Below are positions 25,311-34,240 of a stretch of 64,000 nt of DNA, one piece after another. Positions within the stretch are counted from its first letter, which is position 1. The number at the start of each line of letters is the position of its first letter. The notes beneath the pieces are model-generated. The model was not told the origin of the DNA and searched no databases. It worked only from the letters and a program-made list of their open reading frames with translations. A program made the position numbers and the translations under genes. The stretch is from JACCZX01 sp963824935 (GTDB taxonomy: Bacteria; Pseudomonadota; Gammaproteobacteria; Burkholderiales; Burkholderiaceae_F). The stretch lies in contig CAWGRF010000010.1 in assembly GCA_963824935.1 (NCBI GenBank), positions 310,001 through 374,000 of the forward strand, in the 5' to 3' direction.

Positions 25311-26022
25311 ATGTCGCACGCCACACCGATAGTGTTTGTCGTTGACGACGATGTCTCGGTGCGCAAATCGCTGGAATTGCTGATCGACTCGGCAGGCTGG
25401 CGGTCGGAGACATTCGCGTCGTGCAGAGGAATTCCTTGCCTGCCCGCGCGTGCTCGCTCCGAGTTGTCTGGTGCTTGACGTGAACTTGCCGGACCTCAAC
25501 GGTCTCGATTTGCAGAAGCGCGTAGCGGCCGATCGGATTGACATGCCAATCATCTTCATCACGGGTTACGGAGATGTTCCGATGACGGTGCAAGCGATGA
25601 AGGCGGGAGCCGTTGAGTTCTTGATCAAGCCGCTTAACGACGACGTTCTGTTAAGGGCGATCCAATACGCCCTCGACCGCAGCCAGACTGCGCTGCGTGA
25701 TGAGGCCGAGACGCGTGCGCTGCGGGACCGTCACGCGTCACTCACCCCTCGCGAACGGGAGGTTATGGCGTTGGTGGTCTCCGGCCTGTTGAATAAACAG
25801 ATCGGTGGCGAGCTCGGCATCAGCGAGATCACGGTGAAGGCACACCGAGGCAAGGTTATGGAGAAGATGAAGGCTGACTCTCTCGCCGACCTCGTGAATA
25901 TGGCCGCGGAACTCCGCCTCGCACCTGCGCCGAAGCGCAGACACTCCACCGACCCGTCGTTCTCAGCTTGCTCTTCTCGTCCCTTCTCTCGACCCTCGTA
26001 CGCCGGTCTTTGCCTTTCATGA
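25311..26022 (+). CDS. FixJ-family response regulator 2 (one frameshift in the receiver)
   Basis: From ATG 25311 the frame reads SHATPIVFVVDDDVSVRKSL and ELLIDSAGWRSETFAS, then fails. Dropping one T near 25422 gives AEEFLACPRVLAPSCLVLDV, after which the frame from 25450 continues with NLPDLNGLDL (phospho-Asp just before), FLIKPLNDDVLL and the FixJ helix-turn-helix LTPREREVMALVVSGLLNKQ and GELGISEITVKAHRGKVMEK. The corrected protein is a full regulator closely related to FixJ 1. Frame calls that begin at 25450 lack the acidic pocket and are not genuine starts. The C-terminal 20 or so residues are unusual Ser/Arg-rich sequence. It is divergent from the single-domain receiver and probably part of the same system. 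Confidence 0.82.
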
Positions 26023-26078
26023 TGAGTTCAGTGATCACCTTTTCGCAGATTGATACCAGAGCCCTGATTCGATCGCCC

Positions 26079-27263
26079 TCAGAGCATCTCGAGCGCGAGT
26101 GCGATGCCTTGACCGCCGCCGATGCAGAGCGTCACGATGCCTCGCTTTAAACCGTCGCGTTGCATCGAATGCAGCAGCCGCGTTGTGAGCACCGCGCCGG
26201 TCGCACCGATCGGGTGGCCGTGTGCGATCGATCCGCCTTCGACGTTGACCACATCTTCCGCGAGTTCGAGCTCGCGCAGGCAAGCCAGTGCGATCGCGGC
26301 GAATGCCTCGTTGATTTCAATGCGCTGAACGTCAGACACTTTCCAGTGCGCGCGCTCCAACGCGAGCCGCACCGCCGGCACCGGGCCGATGCCGAACATC
26401 CCCGGCTCGACCGCCACGACACCGTGCGACACGAGCCGCGCCAGCGGCTTCAGACCATGCTTCTCGGCGAACGCGCGCTCGGCCACAATCATCGCCGCGG
26501 CGCCGCTGTTCAAGCCCGGCGCATTGCCGGCCGTGATCGTGCCGTCCTTGCGAAACGCAGGCTTTAGCTTGGCGAGCGTCTCGATCGTCGTGTCGGGCCG
26601 ATTGGCCTCGTCTTTGTCGAAGCTCACCGGCCCTTTGCGGCTCGCCAATTCGATCGCAACGATCTCGTCCTTGAACTTCCCTGCTTGCTGCGCGGCGCTG
26701 AAGCGCTGCTGCGAGCGCGCCGCCCAGCGATCCTGATCCTCGCGCGTGACGCGATACTTGGTGACCAGATCCTCGGTATGCCAGCCGGAGTGCTCGCCGC
26801 TGAAAGCGTCGTTCAGCCCATCACGCAGCATGCTGTCGTAGATCTGGGCATCGCCCATCCGGTAGCCCCACCGTCCGCCCGCCATCACGTACGGCGCTTG
26901 ATCCATGTTCTCCATGCCGCCGGCGATCGCACACGACGCGTAGCCGCCGAGGATCTCGAGCGCAGCACTCGCGATCGCTTGCGCGCCAGAGCCGCACACG
27001 CGGTTCACCGTCATTGCCGGAACGCGCACCGGCAGCCCGCCACCGATCGCCGCCTGGCGTGCCGGGTTCATCTTCGTTCCGGCCTGGATGACATTGCCCA
27101 TCACGACCGTGTCGATGTTCTCCACAGCAAGGCCGGAACGCTTCAGGGTTTCGCGAATCACCGCAGCGCCGAGGTCCGGTGCCGGCGTGTCCTTCAGCGA
27201 TCCGCCATAGGTGCCGATGGCAGTGCGAACCGGGTTGCACAGGACGATTTCACGATCAGGCAT
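26079..27263 (-). CDS. Acetyl-CoA C-acetyltransferase (thiolase)
   Basis: A 394-residue thiolase of the biosynthetic/degradative type. The nucleophile Cys is in VNRVCGSGAQAI near residue 88, the active-site His in GHPIGATGA, and the second Cys in VTLCIGGGQGIALALE. It interconverts two acetyl-CoA with acetoacetyl-CoA or splits 3-ketoacyl-CoA. ATG 27263 was chosen over upstream in-frame codons because the family begins at MPDREIVLCNPVRTAIG. The gene is divergent from a MarR-type regulator, with a perfect 12-base palindrome between them. It may feed polyhydroxyalkanoate synthesis (a PhaM gene is in the window) or the last step of a catabolic pathway. The frame is intact. Confidence 0.93.
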   Translation of the reverse strand: MPDREIVLCNPVRTAIGTYGGSLKDTPAPDLGAAVIRETLKRSGLAVENIDTVVMGNVIQAGTKMNPARQAAIGGGLPVRVPAMTVNRVCGSGAQAIASAALEILGGYASCAIAGGMENMDQAPYVMAGGRWGYRMGDAQIYDSMLRDGLNDAFSGEHSGWHTEDLVTKYRVTREDQDRWAARSQQRFSAAQQAGKFKDEIVAIELASRKGPVSFDKDEANRPDTTIETLAKLKPAFRKDGTITAGNAPGLNSGAAAMIVAERAFAEKHGLKPLARLVSHGVVAVEPGMFGIGPVPAVRLALERAHWKVSDVQRIEINEAFAAIALACLRELELAEDVVNVEGGSIAHGHPIGATGAVLTTRLLHSMQRDGLKRGIVTLCIGGGQGIALALEML

Positions 27264-27308
27264 CAGCGATCTCTTTATTTGACATAGGCGTATGTGCGCG
27301 TAGTATGC

Positions 27309-27320
27309 GTGCATATGCAC
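27309..27320. promoter_or_regulatory. Palindrome, probable MarR operator
   Basis: GTGCATATGCAC is a perfect 12-base palindrome in the 85-base gap between the thiolase start (27263) and the MarR start (27349). Weakly related bases (GTATGTGCGC) lie just to its left. MarR proteins usually bind such sites to control themselves and the divergent gene. Confidence 0.6.
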
Positions 27321-27348
27321 CTATTTTCAAGGCTGATAGGGAGCGCCG

Positions 27349-27807
27349 ATGGCGCAAAGCGAGCTAAAGCCGGAGGTCTGCAACTGCCTCGCGCTGCGCC
27401 AGGCGACGCGTCTCACCACGCAGCTCTACGACCAGCATCTCGCGCCGAGCGGATTGCGCACCACGCAGCTCTCCATCCTCGCCAAACTGAAGCGGCTCGG
27501 ACCGACGACGATCAATGCGCTCGCGGCCGAGCTGGTAATGGATCGCACGACGCTCGGACGCAACATCCTGCCGCTCGAGCGCGACGGCCTGATCCGAGTC
27601 GAGCCCAGCGTCACGGACGCGCGCAGCAAAGAGCTGCAACTAACCAGGAAGGGCGCGGCGCGCCTGGGCCCAGCCATCGAGCGGTGGGCGGAGGCGCAGA
27701 AGCGCTTCGAAGCAGCCTATGGCAAGGAGCGCGCAGCGCAACTGCGCTCGCTGCTGCAAGGTGTCGTAGCGAGCGAGCTCGGCGCGACTCCGCTCACGGA
27801 TGAATGA
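27349..27807 (+). CDS. MarR-family transcriptional regulator
   Basis: A 152-residue winged-helix regulator: LALRQATRLTTQLYDQHLAP, LRTTQLSILAKLKRLGPTTI, LAAELVMDRTTLGRNILPLE (recognition helix) and VEPSVTDARSKELQLTRKGA (wing). Three cysteines are absent from the usual sensing positions; one Cys at residue 11 (VCNCLAL has two) could be redox-active but this is speculation. It is divergent from the thiolase and shares a palindromic intergenic region with it, so it probably represses thiolase and itself, released by a CoA ester or phenolic ligand. Confidence 0.92.
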   Translation: MAQSELKPEVCNCLALRQATRLTTQLYDQHLAPSGLRTTQLSILAKLKRLGPTTINALAAELVMDRTTLGRNILPLERDGLIRVEPSVTDARSKELQLTRKGAARLGPAIERWAEAQKRFEAAYGKERAAQLRSLLQGVVASELGATPLTDE

Positions 27808-27833
27808 CCGCAACTCGCCGTGCAGCTCGCAAG

Positions 27834-28352
27834 CTAGCCGACTAGGTCCACCGTCATGTTCGTGATCGTCGCCGAGCTCGGGTCTTTTGCAAGCTTGAAC
27901 CCGAGCTTGCGAGCCAACGCGAGCATGCCGCCGTTCTCCGACATCGTCGTGCCGACCAGCCGTCGCACGCCATTGTTCTTTGCGGCAGCAAGCAGACTGC
28001 CGAGAAGCCGGGTCCCTAGCCCGCGTCCCTGCCAGTCGTCGCTCAGCACGAGCGCGAACTCGGCGTCGCCGGGTGAGGACTCCTTGACGTAGCGGGCCAC
28101 GCCAATCTGACGCTCCCTGCCATCAACAGGCGTAGTCGCGATCAGCGCGAGCTCACGTTCGTGGTTGATGTCGGTAAAGCGCCTGAGCTCCTCGAGCGAT
28201 GGACTTCTGGCCGACATCAATCGCTGATACCCGGTGCGCGCCGAAAGACCCTCCACGAACTCCTGCTCGAGCGCCAAGTCCTCCGCGCGAATTGGGCGGA
28301 TGGTGACCACGGTCCCATCGGCGGCGGTCCACGTCTCGGGCATTGGCTGCAT
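27834..28352 (-). CDS. GNAT-family N-acetyltransferase
   Basis: A 172-residue acetyltransferase: VVTIRPIRAEDLALEQEFVE at the start, FALVLSDDWQGRGLGTRLLG with the acetyl-CoA pyrophosphate-binding Q-x-x-G-x-G motif, and GMLALARKLGFKLAKDPSSA near the end. The sequence resembles the acetyltransferase domain found at the end of Pat-type protein acetyltransferases, so a protein-lysine target is possible; the substrate is otherwise unknown. It lies 29 bases downstream of the hybrid kinase on the same strand, so it is probably the last gene of a receiver-kinase-GNAT operon. An alternative start at 28343 is equally acceptable. Confidence 0.9.
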   Translation of the reverse strand: MQPMPETWTAADGTVVTIRPIRAEDLALEQEFVEGLSARTGYQRLMSARSPSLEELRRFTDINHERELALIATTPVDGRERQIGVARYVKESSPGDAEFALVLSDDWQGRGLGTRLLGSLLAAAKNNGVRRLVGTTMSENGGMLALARKLGFKLAKDPSSATITNMTVDLVG

Positions 28353-28381
28353 CCGAAGCCGTCAGAGCGTCTCGCTCTTTC

Positions 28382-31300
28382 TCACGTACGCAGAACGCGC
28401 GCCAGACTTGTCGCCAGTTCGCGCGCGAGCAGAGGTTTTTTCAGCACTTCGTCGGCGCCCGCTTCGCGTGCCTGCGCCGTGACCTTGCCCCCGACGTAGC
28501 CGCTTACGAGCAGCACCGGCAGCGCGCCGCGGATGCTGCGCACTTCGCGGATCAACGCGGACCCGGACATTCCGGGCATGCGCTCATCGGTGATCACGGC
28601 GTCGAAATGCGCGGGGTCGGCGCGGAAGGCCGACAGTGCCGCAACGCTCGAAGTAAATCCGGCCGGCGCATATCCAAGCTCCTCGAGAGTGCGCGTCGCG
28701 AGCCTGACCAGGGGCTCCTCGTCGTCGACGATCAGGACACGCTGGCCGGCGCCGCGCGGTAGCGCAGGCTCTTCATCGTCGAGCGATTCGGCGGCATCTC
28801 CCGCGCGCGGCAGATAAACCGTGAAGGTGCTGCCCGCACCGAGTGTGCTGGCGACGTCGATCGCACCGCCGACCTGCGTGACGATGCCGTGCACCAGCGA
28901 CAAGCCAAGGCCGGTGCCTACTCCCACCTCCTTCGTGGTGAAAAATGGATCGAAGATGCGATCGAGCACTTCAGGCGCGATGCCGCTGCCGCTGTCGCCC
29001 ACTTTCAGCACGATGTAGTCGCCGACTGCAACGATGCCGATGGTGGCTGATTTGCCGACGTCGAAGTGAACCGCGTCGAGCGACACCGACAAGGTCCCTC
29101 CCGCGGGCATCGCCTGCACCGCATTCGTCCCCAGGTTCATCAGTACCTGATGCACTTGGGTGGGATCGCCCAGCATCGCCGCCTGGTCCGAGCGCAGCGT
29201 CGCATCGACTCGAATGCCTTTCGGTAGGTTCGCTTCGAGCAGATCCAGCGCCTCGCGCACTACCTTCTCAACATGCACGGGGAATCGTTCGCCAACGCCG
29301 CTTCGGCTGAACGTCAGGATGCGATCAACCAGCGCGCGCCCGCGCTCGCCCGCCAAGATGATGCTGTCGAGATCGCGATGTAACCGACTTCCCTTCGGCG
29401 CATCGCGCAGCGCCATTTCGCCATAGCCGAGGATCGCTCCCAAAATGTTGTTGAAGTCGTGCGCGATGCCACCGGCCAGAGTGCCGGTGGCTTCCAGCCG
29501 CTGTGCGCTGCGGAGTGCAGTCTCGGCTTGCACGCGTTCCGTGGTATCCGTGGTGACGCCGATGTACTCGTCAACGGTGCCGGTCTCCGTTACGACAGGT
29601 CGTCCTGCACTTCGCATGTGGCGCACCGATCCATCTGCGAGAACGATGCGATAGTCGATCGCGTAATTCCGTCGCTCTCGGGTTGCCGCTTCGAGTGTGC
29701 GCCTAACGCGCGATCGATCTTCGGGATGAATGGCCGTGAAGAGCGAACTCATCGACGGTTCGGTGCTGCCCGGCTCGAACCCCAGCATCCGGAATTGCTG
29801 CTCTGACCAGACGAGCTTGCCGCTGGCAATGTCCCATCCCCAGCTTCCGGTGCGACTGATCTTTTGGCCTTCAGCCAGGAACGCCTCACTGCGGCGCAGC
29901 TTCTCTTCGGCTACTTTACGTTCCGTGATGTCGCGATAGACAAGATAGGCACAATTCTTCCCGTCGCCCGACTTGACCGGCGCGGCGTTGAAGTGCACAT
30001 GCAGGCGCGTGCCGTTCTTGCGCTGCCGCACGACCTCCATGTCGATCTTCTGCCCCAAGGCGATCAAAGCGGCGTTTTGCGCGAAAACCGTTTCCAGTTC
30101 ATCCGGAGCGATCAGTTCGCGCAGGCTGCGGCCCACGGCTTCCTCGGCTGAATAGCCGAACATCCGCGTGAACTCGCGGTTGACGCGCAAGATCCTGTGT
30201 CGGCTGAGGTCGGTCAACACGACGCCGTCTGGTGCCAGTTCAAATAGCTGACTTAAATAAGCCTCACTTTGACGTAGCTCCTCCTCGGCCGCTTTGTGCT
30301 CGATCGCAATACTCGCGAAATGCGTGAACTGCTCGATCAATTGTTGATGGTGAGGAGTCGGACTGCGTGGCTGACGGGAATGGAGCGCGAACGTACCCAG
30401 AATGCTGCCCGTCGATGAAACAATGGGCGAGGACCAACACGCACGCAGCCCATGCGCCAACGCGCGCTGGCGCCATTGCGATTTGCTCCACCGGGTTTCC
30501 GACGCGACGTCGGTAACAATCACCTGTTGCTTCAGCAGCACCGCGGTCGCACATGGGCACGAACTCGGGTCGATCGGAAGGCCTTCACTGCTGGCGTTGT
30601 AGCTGGGCGGCAGACTAGGCGCAGCACCGTGCAGTAGATGCGTGGCATCGGCATCCACCAACACGATTGCACACAGGCATCCGTCAGCGTTGCCTTCGAC
30701 GAGCCTGCACAGAGATTCGAGAATCTGCGGCAGCGGATGGCCCTTCGCGAGCAGCTCCAGCAAGTGTTTTTCGCCCGCAAGCAAGTCTTCCGCGCGCTTG
30801 AGTGCCGTTACATCGGTCACGGCGCCGACGTACTCGAGCGTTTCGGACTCCCTATCGGCAAGACGCGCCCGGACGTGGACGTGCTTGACCGAACCGTCCT
30901 GCAGCAACAATCGATGCTCGAAGTCGAGGTCTTCGCGCTCGCGCGCCGCACGACTCAGCGTGTCCTGAAATAGCGCAAGGTCCTCCGGGTGTACGCATCG
31001 GCGTACATCGTCGAGCGTCGGCTTCGTTGCTGGATCGAGCCCGACCAGTGCATAGGTTTCATCCGACCAGGTCAGCTCGCCGCTCGCGACCCTCCAGCCG
31101 AAGCTGCCGGTGAGGCTCAGTCGCTGTGCTTCGGCCAAGAATTTCTCACTTCGGCGCAGTGAATCGTTGGCGTGTGCCAGTTGCGCTGTTCGTTGCGCGA
31201 CCAGTTCCTCGAGCTTCTCATGCGCGTGTTGCAGCGCCTGCTCGGCCTGACGGCGAACCGCGATCTCGCCCTCCAAACGCACGTTTTGCCGAGCGAGTTG

Positions 31301-31972
31301 TTCGAGCATGCCGTTGACTGTCCGCGCCAGCGCATCCAGCTCGGTCGATCCACCACGCGTTGCTACACGGCGCGAAAGATCGCCGTTGACGATGGCAGAC
31401 GCGGTGCGACTGATTTGATGCACCTCGGAAAGGAGCGCACGGCGAATCAGCCACGCCATGATTGCAGCCATGACCAAAACGATGGCCATGGCGCCGGCGA
31501 TCCCAAACCAGAACAGTTGGACAAGCGAGTCGAAACGAACGCTTTCGCGGCCCATCAGCAGGTGATATCCACCGGGGAGCGTCACATGCGAGGCCACGAC
31601 TCGCATCGACGATCCGCTGCCCAGGTCGATCACCAGTCCGTAGATACCGGGAGCGTCGGGGACTTCAACCGGCCATATCGGTAGGTTGCCGGCGAGCCGC
31701 CGTTTCGATGCGTCCGCGAGGGCGATGATTTCGTCGCGAGGTACCGTTGTCGCCTGTGACTCGATCGCGGCAACCAGTCCAGTCGCGCCCTCTTTGTCGA
31801 ATACCTGCACCAGCCTTTGCAGTGCTTCGCCCTGAACGTATGCCCTGAACGTTCCGATGTTTGCGTGGTACGCATACCAGAGCGGGATCGCAAGTAGGGC
31901 GATAGCGAGCACGCTGAGCGCGATGTAACCCAACGCCACCTTGGAAGGCGAGAAGCGAAAGAACCTGGCCAT
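28382..31972 (-). CDS. Large hybrid sensor histidine kinase (HAMP-PAS-GAF-PAS-PAS-HisKA-HATPase-REC)
   Basis: A 1196-residue membrane kinase. Two transmembrane helices (about 13-35 and 160-185) bracket a periplasmic sensor of some 120 residues. A HAMP linker and coiled coil follow to about 280, then a PAS domain (TGSFGWRVASGELTWSDETY), a GAF domain (about 405-550, with ASSEGLPIDPSSCPCATAVL), two more PAS domains, HisKA with GTLAGGIAHDFNNILGAILG (phospho-His), HATPase with QVLMNLGTNAVQAM and GVGTGLGLSLVHGI, and a C-terminal receiver with LIVDDEEPLVRLATRTLEEL and the acceptor Asp in AVITDERMPGMSG. It lies six bases downstream of the degenerate receiver. The GAF motif with DPSSCPCA is typical of kinases in environmental proteobacteria. 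The frame is intact over 3.6 kb. Confidence 0.93.
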   Translation of the reverse strand: MARFFRFSPSKVALGYIALSVLAIALLAIPLWYAYHANIGTFRAYVQGEALQRLVQVFDKEGATGLVAAIESQATTVPRDEIIALADASKRRLAGNLPIWPVEVPDAPGIYGLVIDLGSGSSMRVVASHVTLPGGYHLLMGRESVRFDSLVQLFWFGIAGAMAIVLVMAAIMAWLIRRALLSEVHQISRTASAIVNGDLSRRVATRGGSTELDALARTVNGMLEQLARQNVRLEGEIAVRRQAEQALQHAHEKLEELVAQRTAQLAHANDSLRRSEKFLAEAQRLSLTGSFGWRVASGELTWSDETYALVGLDPATKPTLDDVRRCVHPEDLALFQDTLSRAAREREDLDFEHRLLLQDGSVKHVHVRARLADRESETLEYVGAVTDVTALKRAEDLLAGEKHLLELLAKGHPLPQILESLCRLVEGNADGCLCAIVLVDADATHLLHGAAPSLPPSYNASSEGLPIDPSSCPCATAVLLKQQVIVTDVASETRWSKSQWRQRALAHGLRACWSSPIVSSTGSILGTFALHSRQPRSPTPHHQQLIEQFTHFASIAIEHKAAEEELRQSEAYLSQLFELAPDGVVLTDLSRHRILRVNREFTRMFGYSAEEAVGRSLRELIAPDELETVFAQNAALIALGQKIDMEVVRQRKNGTRLHVHFNAAPVKSGDGKNCAYLVYRDITERKVAEEKLRRSEAFLAEGQKISRTGSWGWDIASGKLVWSEQQFRMLGFEPGSTEPSMSSLFTAIHPEDRSRVRRTLEAATRERRNYAIDYRIVLADGSVRHMRSAGRPVVTETGTVDEYIGVTTDTTERVQAETALRSAQRLEATGTLAGGIAHDFNNILGAILGYGEMALRDAPKGSRLHRDLDSIILAGERGRALVDRILTFSRSGVGERFPVHVEKVVREALDLLEANLPKGIRVDATLRSDQAAMLGDPTQVHQVLMNLGTNAVQAMPAGGTLSVSLDAVHFDVGKSATIGIVAVGDYIVLKVGDSGSGIAPEVLDRIFDPFFTTKEVGVGTGLGLSLVHGIVTQVGGAIDVASTLGAGSTFTVYLPRAGDAAESLDDEEPALPRGAGQRVLIVDDEEPLVRLATRTLEELGYAPAGFTSSVAALSAFRADPAHFDAVITDERMPGMSGSALIREVRSIRGALPVLLVSGYVGGKVTAQAREAGADEVLKKPLLARELATSLARVLRT

Positions 31973-31977
31973 TTACG

Positions 31978-32361
31978 TCATGTCAGATTCACGGTTGCCC
32001 CGCGAACCGCAGTGAGCAGCTCTTCGCGCGTGAATGGCTTGGGCAGGACTCCGCGCACCCCGAGTTGCTGCGCAGCATTGGCGGATGTACCAAGCCCGCG
32101 CCGAAAGCGCGCGGAGATCGCGAGAATGGGCGCCGCATAGTTAGCCTGTAGCGACCCGACTAGCTCATCTGCTGCTTGTGGACTAGAGATGTTCGCAATG
32201 ACGAGGCTGGGCATGCCCTTACGCACGAGGGTGTCGGGCTCGCCGACAGCGACGTCATACTGCGCCTCTCGGAGCCAGCGCTCGAGTAGTTCCCGAATGA
32301 GGTGGTCGGTTTCGACGATGAGAATATAGCCCTTCCGATCCACCGGTCTTCCTTGCTTCAT
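31978..32361 (-). CDS. Degenerate receiver-domain protein
   Basis: A 127-residue receiver fold: YILIVETDHLIRELLERWLR retains one acidic residue after the first strand, but the third strand reads SLVIANISSPQAADELVG, so the phospho-acceptor Asp is replaced by Asn or absent. GVRGVLPKPFTREELLTAVR keeps the conserved Lys-Pro. It should therefore not be phosphorylated normally and may act as a constitutive or protein-interaction domain. The gene ends five bases before the hybrid kinase start, so they are almost certainly cotranslated. A GTG seven codons upstream (32382) is another possible start. Confidence 0.8.
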   Translation of the reverse strand: MKQGRPVDRKGYILIVETDHLIRELLERWLREAQYDVAVGEPDTLVRKGMPSLVIANISSPQAADELVGSLQANYAAPILAISARFRRGLGTSANAAQQLGVRGVLPKPFTREELLTAVRGATVNLT

Positions 32362-32553
32362 CTTGCTCGGGCACAACAGCACCGATCCTCAGCGCGAGGC
32401 CATTACGCAGGATTGAACCGCCGGCGACGTGCGCCAGTGTGACCGTCGTATGATTCAATGTGTCAACCGACACATTCCTGACGCTTGACCACACACTCAC
32501 GAAGCGCTGGACAGCTAGGTTTCCGAATAGACGGCTTAACGAGGCACCCGCAG

Positions 32554-33310
32554 ATGACGCAAGCTTCACCGACGATAAGTGCTGACTACACGACGACGCA
32601 CGTTCTAGCGGTGGACGATGATCCATCGGTGCGCCAGATGATCTCCGATTACTTGACTGACAACGATGTGCGCGTGACCGCGCTCGCAAGCGGACGCGAC
32701 ATTGCCAATGTGCTTGCGCGTGACATGGTCGATGTTCTCGTTCTCGACCTGCGGCTACCGGGCGAAGATGGGATGCAGATCGCGCGGCAATTGCGTCAGG
32801 ACTCGAACCTACCGATCATCATGCTCACTGGTCGCAAAGACGAAGCCGACCGCGTGATGGGGCTTGAGCTCGGGGCCGATGACTATCTAACAAAACCGTT
32901 TTCGCCGCGCGAGTTGCTTGCGCGGATTCGCTCGCTGCTGCGTCGCTCACGCGCGAGCGAGACGATTGCCGACGGGCTCGCGAAGATTCGTGGATATCGC
33001 TTCGCCGGCTGGGAGCTAAATGTTCGCTTGCGTCGCCTGACGGCACCGTCCGGCGAGAAACTTAGTTTGACGAACGGTGAGTTCAATCTACTCGTAGCGT
33101 TCCTTGAAGCGCCACAGCGCATCCTGTCGCGTGACCACTTACTCGGCCGCTCGCGTCTGCATAACGACGAGGTTTACGACCGGTCGATCGACGTTCAGTT
33201 GGGGCGATTGCGCAAGAAGATGGCGATCGACGACTCCCGACCGGCGCTGATCCGCTACTGAGCGTGGTGCAGGGTACGTCTTCACCGAAGAGGTTCAGCC
33301 GGTGCGTTGA
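32554..33310 (+). CDS. OmpR-family response regulator (frameshift at the C-terminus)
   Basis: A receiver domain (HVLAVDDDPSVRQMISDYLT, VLVLDLRLPGEDGMQIARQL with the phospho-Asp, YLTKPFSPRELLARI) is followed by a winged-helix output domain (LRRLTAPSGEKLSLTNGEFN, LLVAFLEAPQRILSRDHLLG, YDRSIDVQLGRLRKKM). The literal frame stops at 33261 in IRY, which lacks the last wing strands. Removing one T at 33259 continues as YERGAGYVFTEEVQPVR to a TGA at 33308-33310, exactly the normal OmpR/TorR-type end. It is divergent from the degenerate receiver and hybrid kinase, its probable partners. ATG 32554 was chosen because the protein begins there with MTQASPTISADY ahead of the receiver; the upstream ATG at 32485 only adds an unrelated stretch. 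Confidence 0.87.
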
Positions 33311-33344
33311 CGCCCGACGTCGCGGCTGTGTCTGCCGCAGCACC

Positions 33345-34194
33345 CTATTCCTTCACCGCCCCCGTCATTCCCGACACGTAGTACTCGACAAAGAACGAGT
33401 ACATCACCGCCACCGGCAGCGAGCCCAGCAGCGCGCCGGCCATCAGCGAGCCCCAGTGGTAGACGTCGCCCTCGACGAGCTCGGTGACGACGCCGACCGG
33501 CACCGTCTTCATCTCGGACGACGAGATGAAGGTCAGCGCGTAGATGAACTCATTCCACGACAGCGTGAAGGCAAAGATGCCGGCCGAGATCAGGCCCGGC
33601 ACGGCGAGCGGCAGCACGATCTTGGTCAGGATCTGCCAGCGCGTCGCGCCGTCGATCAGCGCGCACTCCTCGAGCTCGAACGGAATCGAGCGGAAGTAGC
33701 CCATCAGCAGCCAGGTGCAGAACGGAATCAGGAACGTCGGATAGGTGAGGATCAGCGCCCAGCGCGTGTCGAACAGCCCAAGCTTGAAGACGATCGTCGC
33801 CAGCGGGATGAACAGGATCGACGGCGGCACCAGGTAGGCGAGGAAGATCGCCAGGCCCACGTTGCTTCGAACCGCGAAAGCGCAGCCGCTCGATCGCGTA
33901 GGCAGCGAAGCACGCTGCAGACGAGCGACAAGAAGGTCGCCACGACCGAGACGATCATCGTGTTCCACATCCATTCCGGATACGGCGTGTCGAAGAGCAG
34001 CTTCTTGAAGTGCGCGAGCGTCGGCGTCGATCACCCAGAACGGATTGCCCGCGCGCGACGAGCAGCTCGTCGTTCGGCTTGAACGACGTGATCGACCATC
34101 CAGTAGAACGGGAACAGCAGCACGAACAGGAAGACGCGAGCGGCAGGTAGAGCGTGACGACGCGCTGCGGCAACGATCTCCGAGGTAACTTCAT
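33345..34194 (-). pseudogene. Carbohydrate ABC transporter permease (MalG/UgpE type), several frameshifts
   Basis: The last 175 residues are clean: VGLAIFLAYLVPPSILFIPL, GYFRSIPFELEECALIDGAT (the EAA loop that docks the ATPase), FTLSWNEFIYALTFISSSEM and the end YYVSGMTGAVKE. Upstream, at least three indels break the frame between MKLPRRSLPQRVVTLYLPLA and the first clean segment; near 33900 single extra bases in GTGCTTCGCTGCC and TTCGAAGCAACG account for two of them. Corrected, it would be a six-helix inner-membrane permease of about 280 residues. It is the last gene of the transporter operon, 46 bases after the other permease. Sequencing error is likelier than decay because all six genes in the operon are affected. 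Confidence 0.78.
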
Positions 34195-34240
34195 GCCCTG
34201 CGCTGTCGACCGTCTTGCTCGGTGGCGCTTCACGGCGGTC

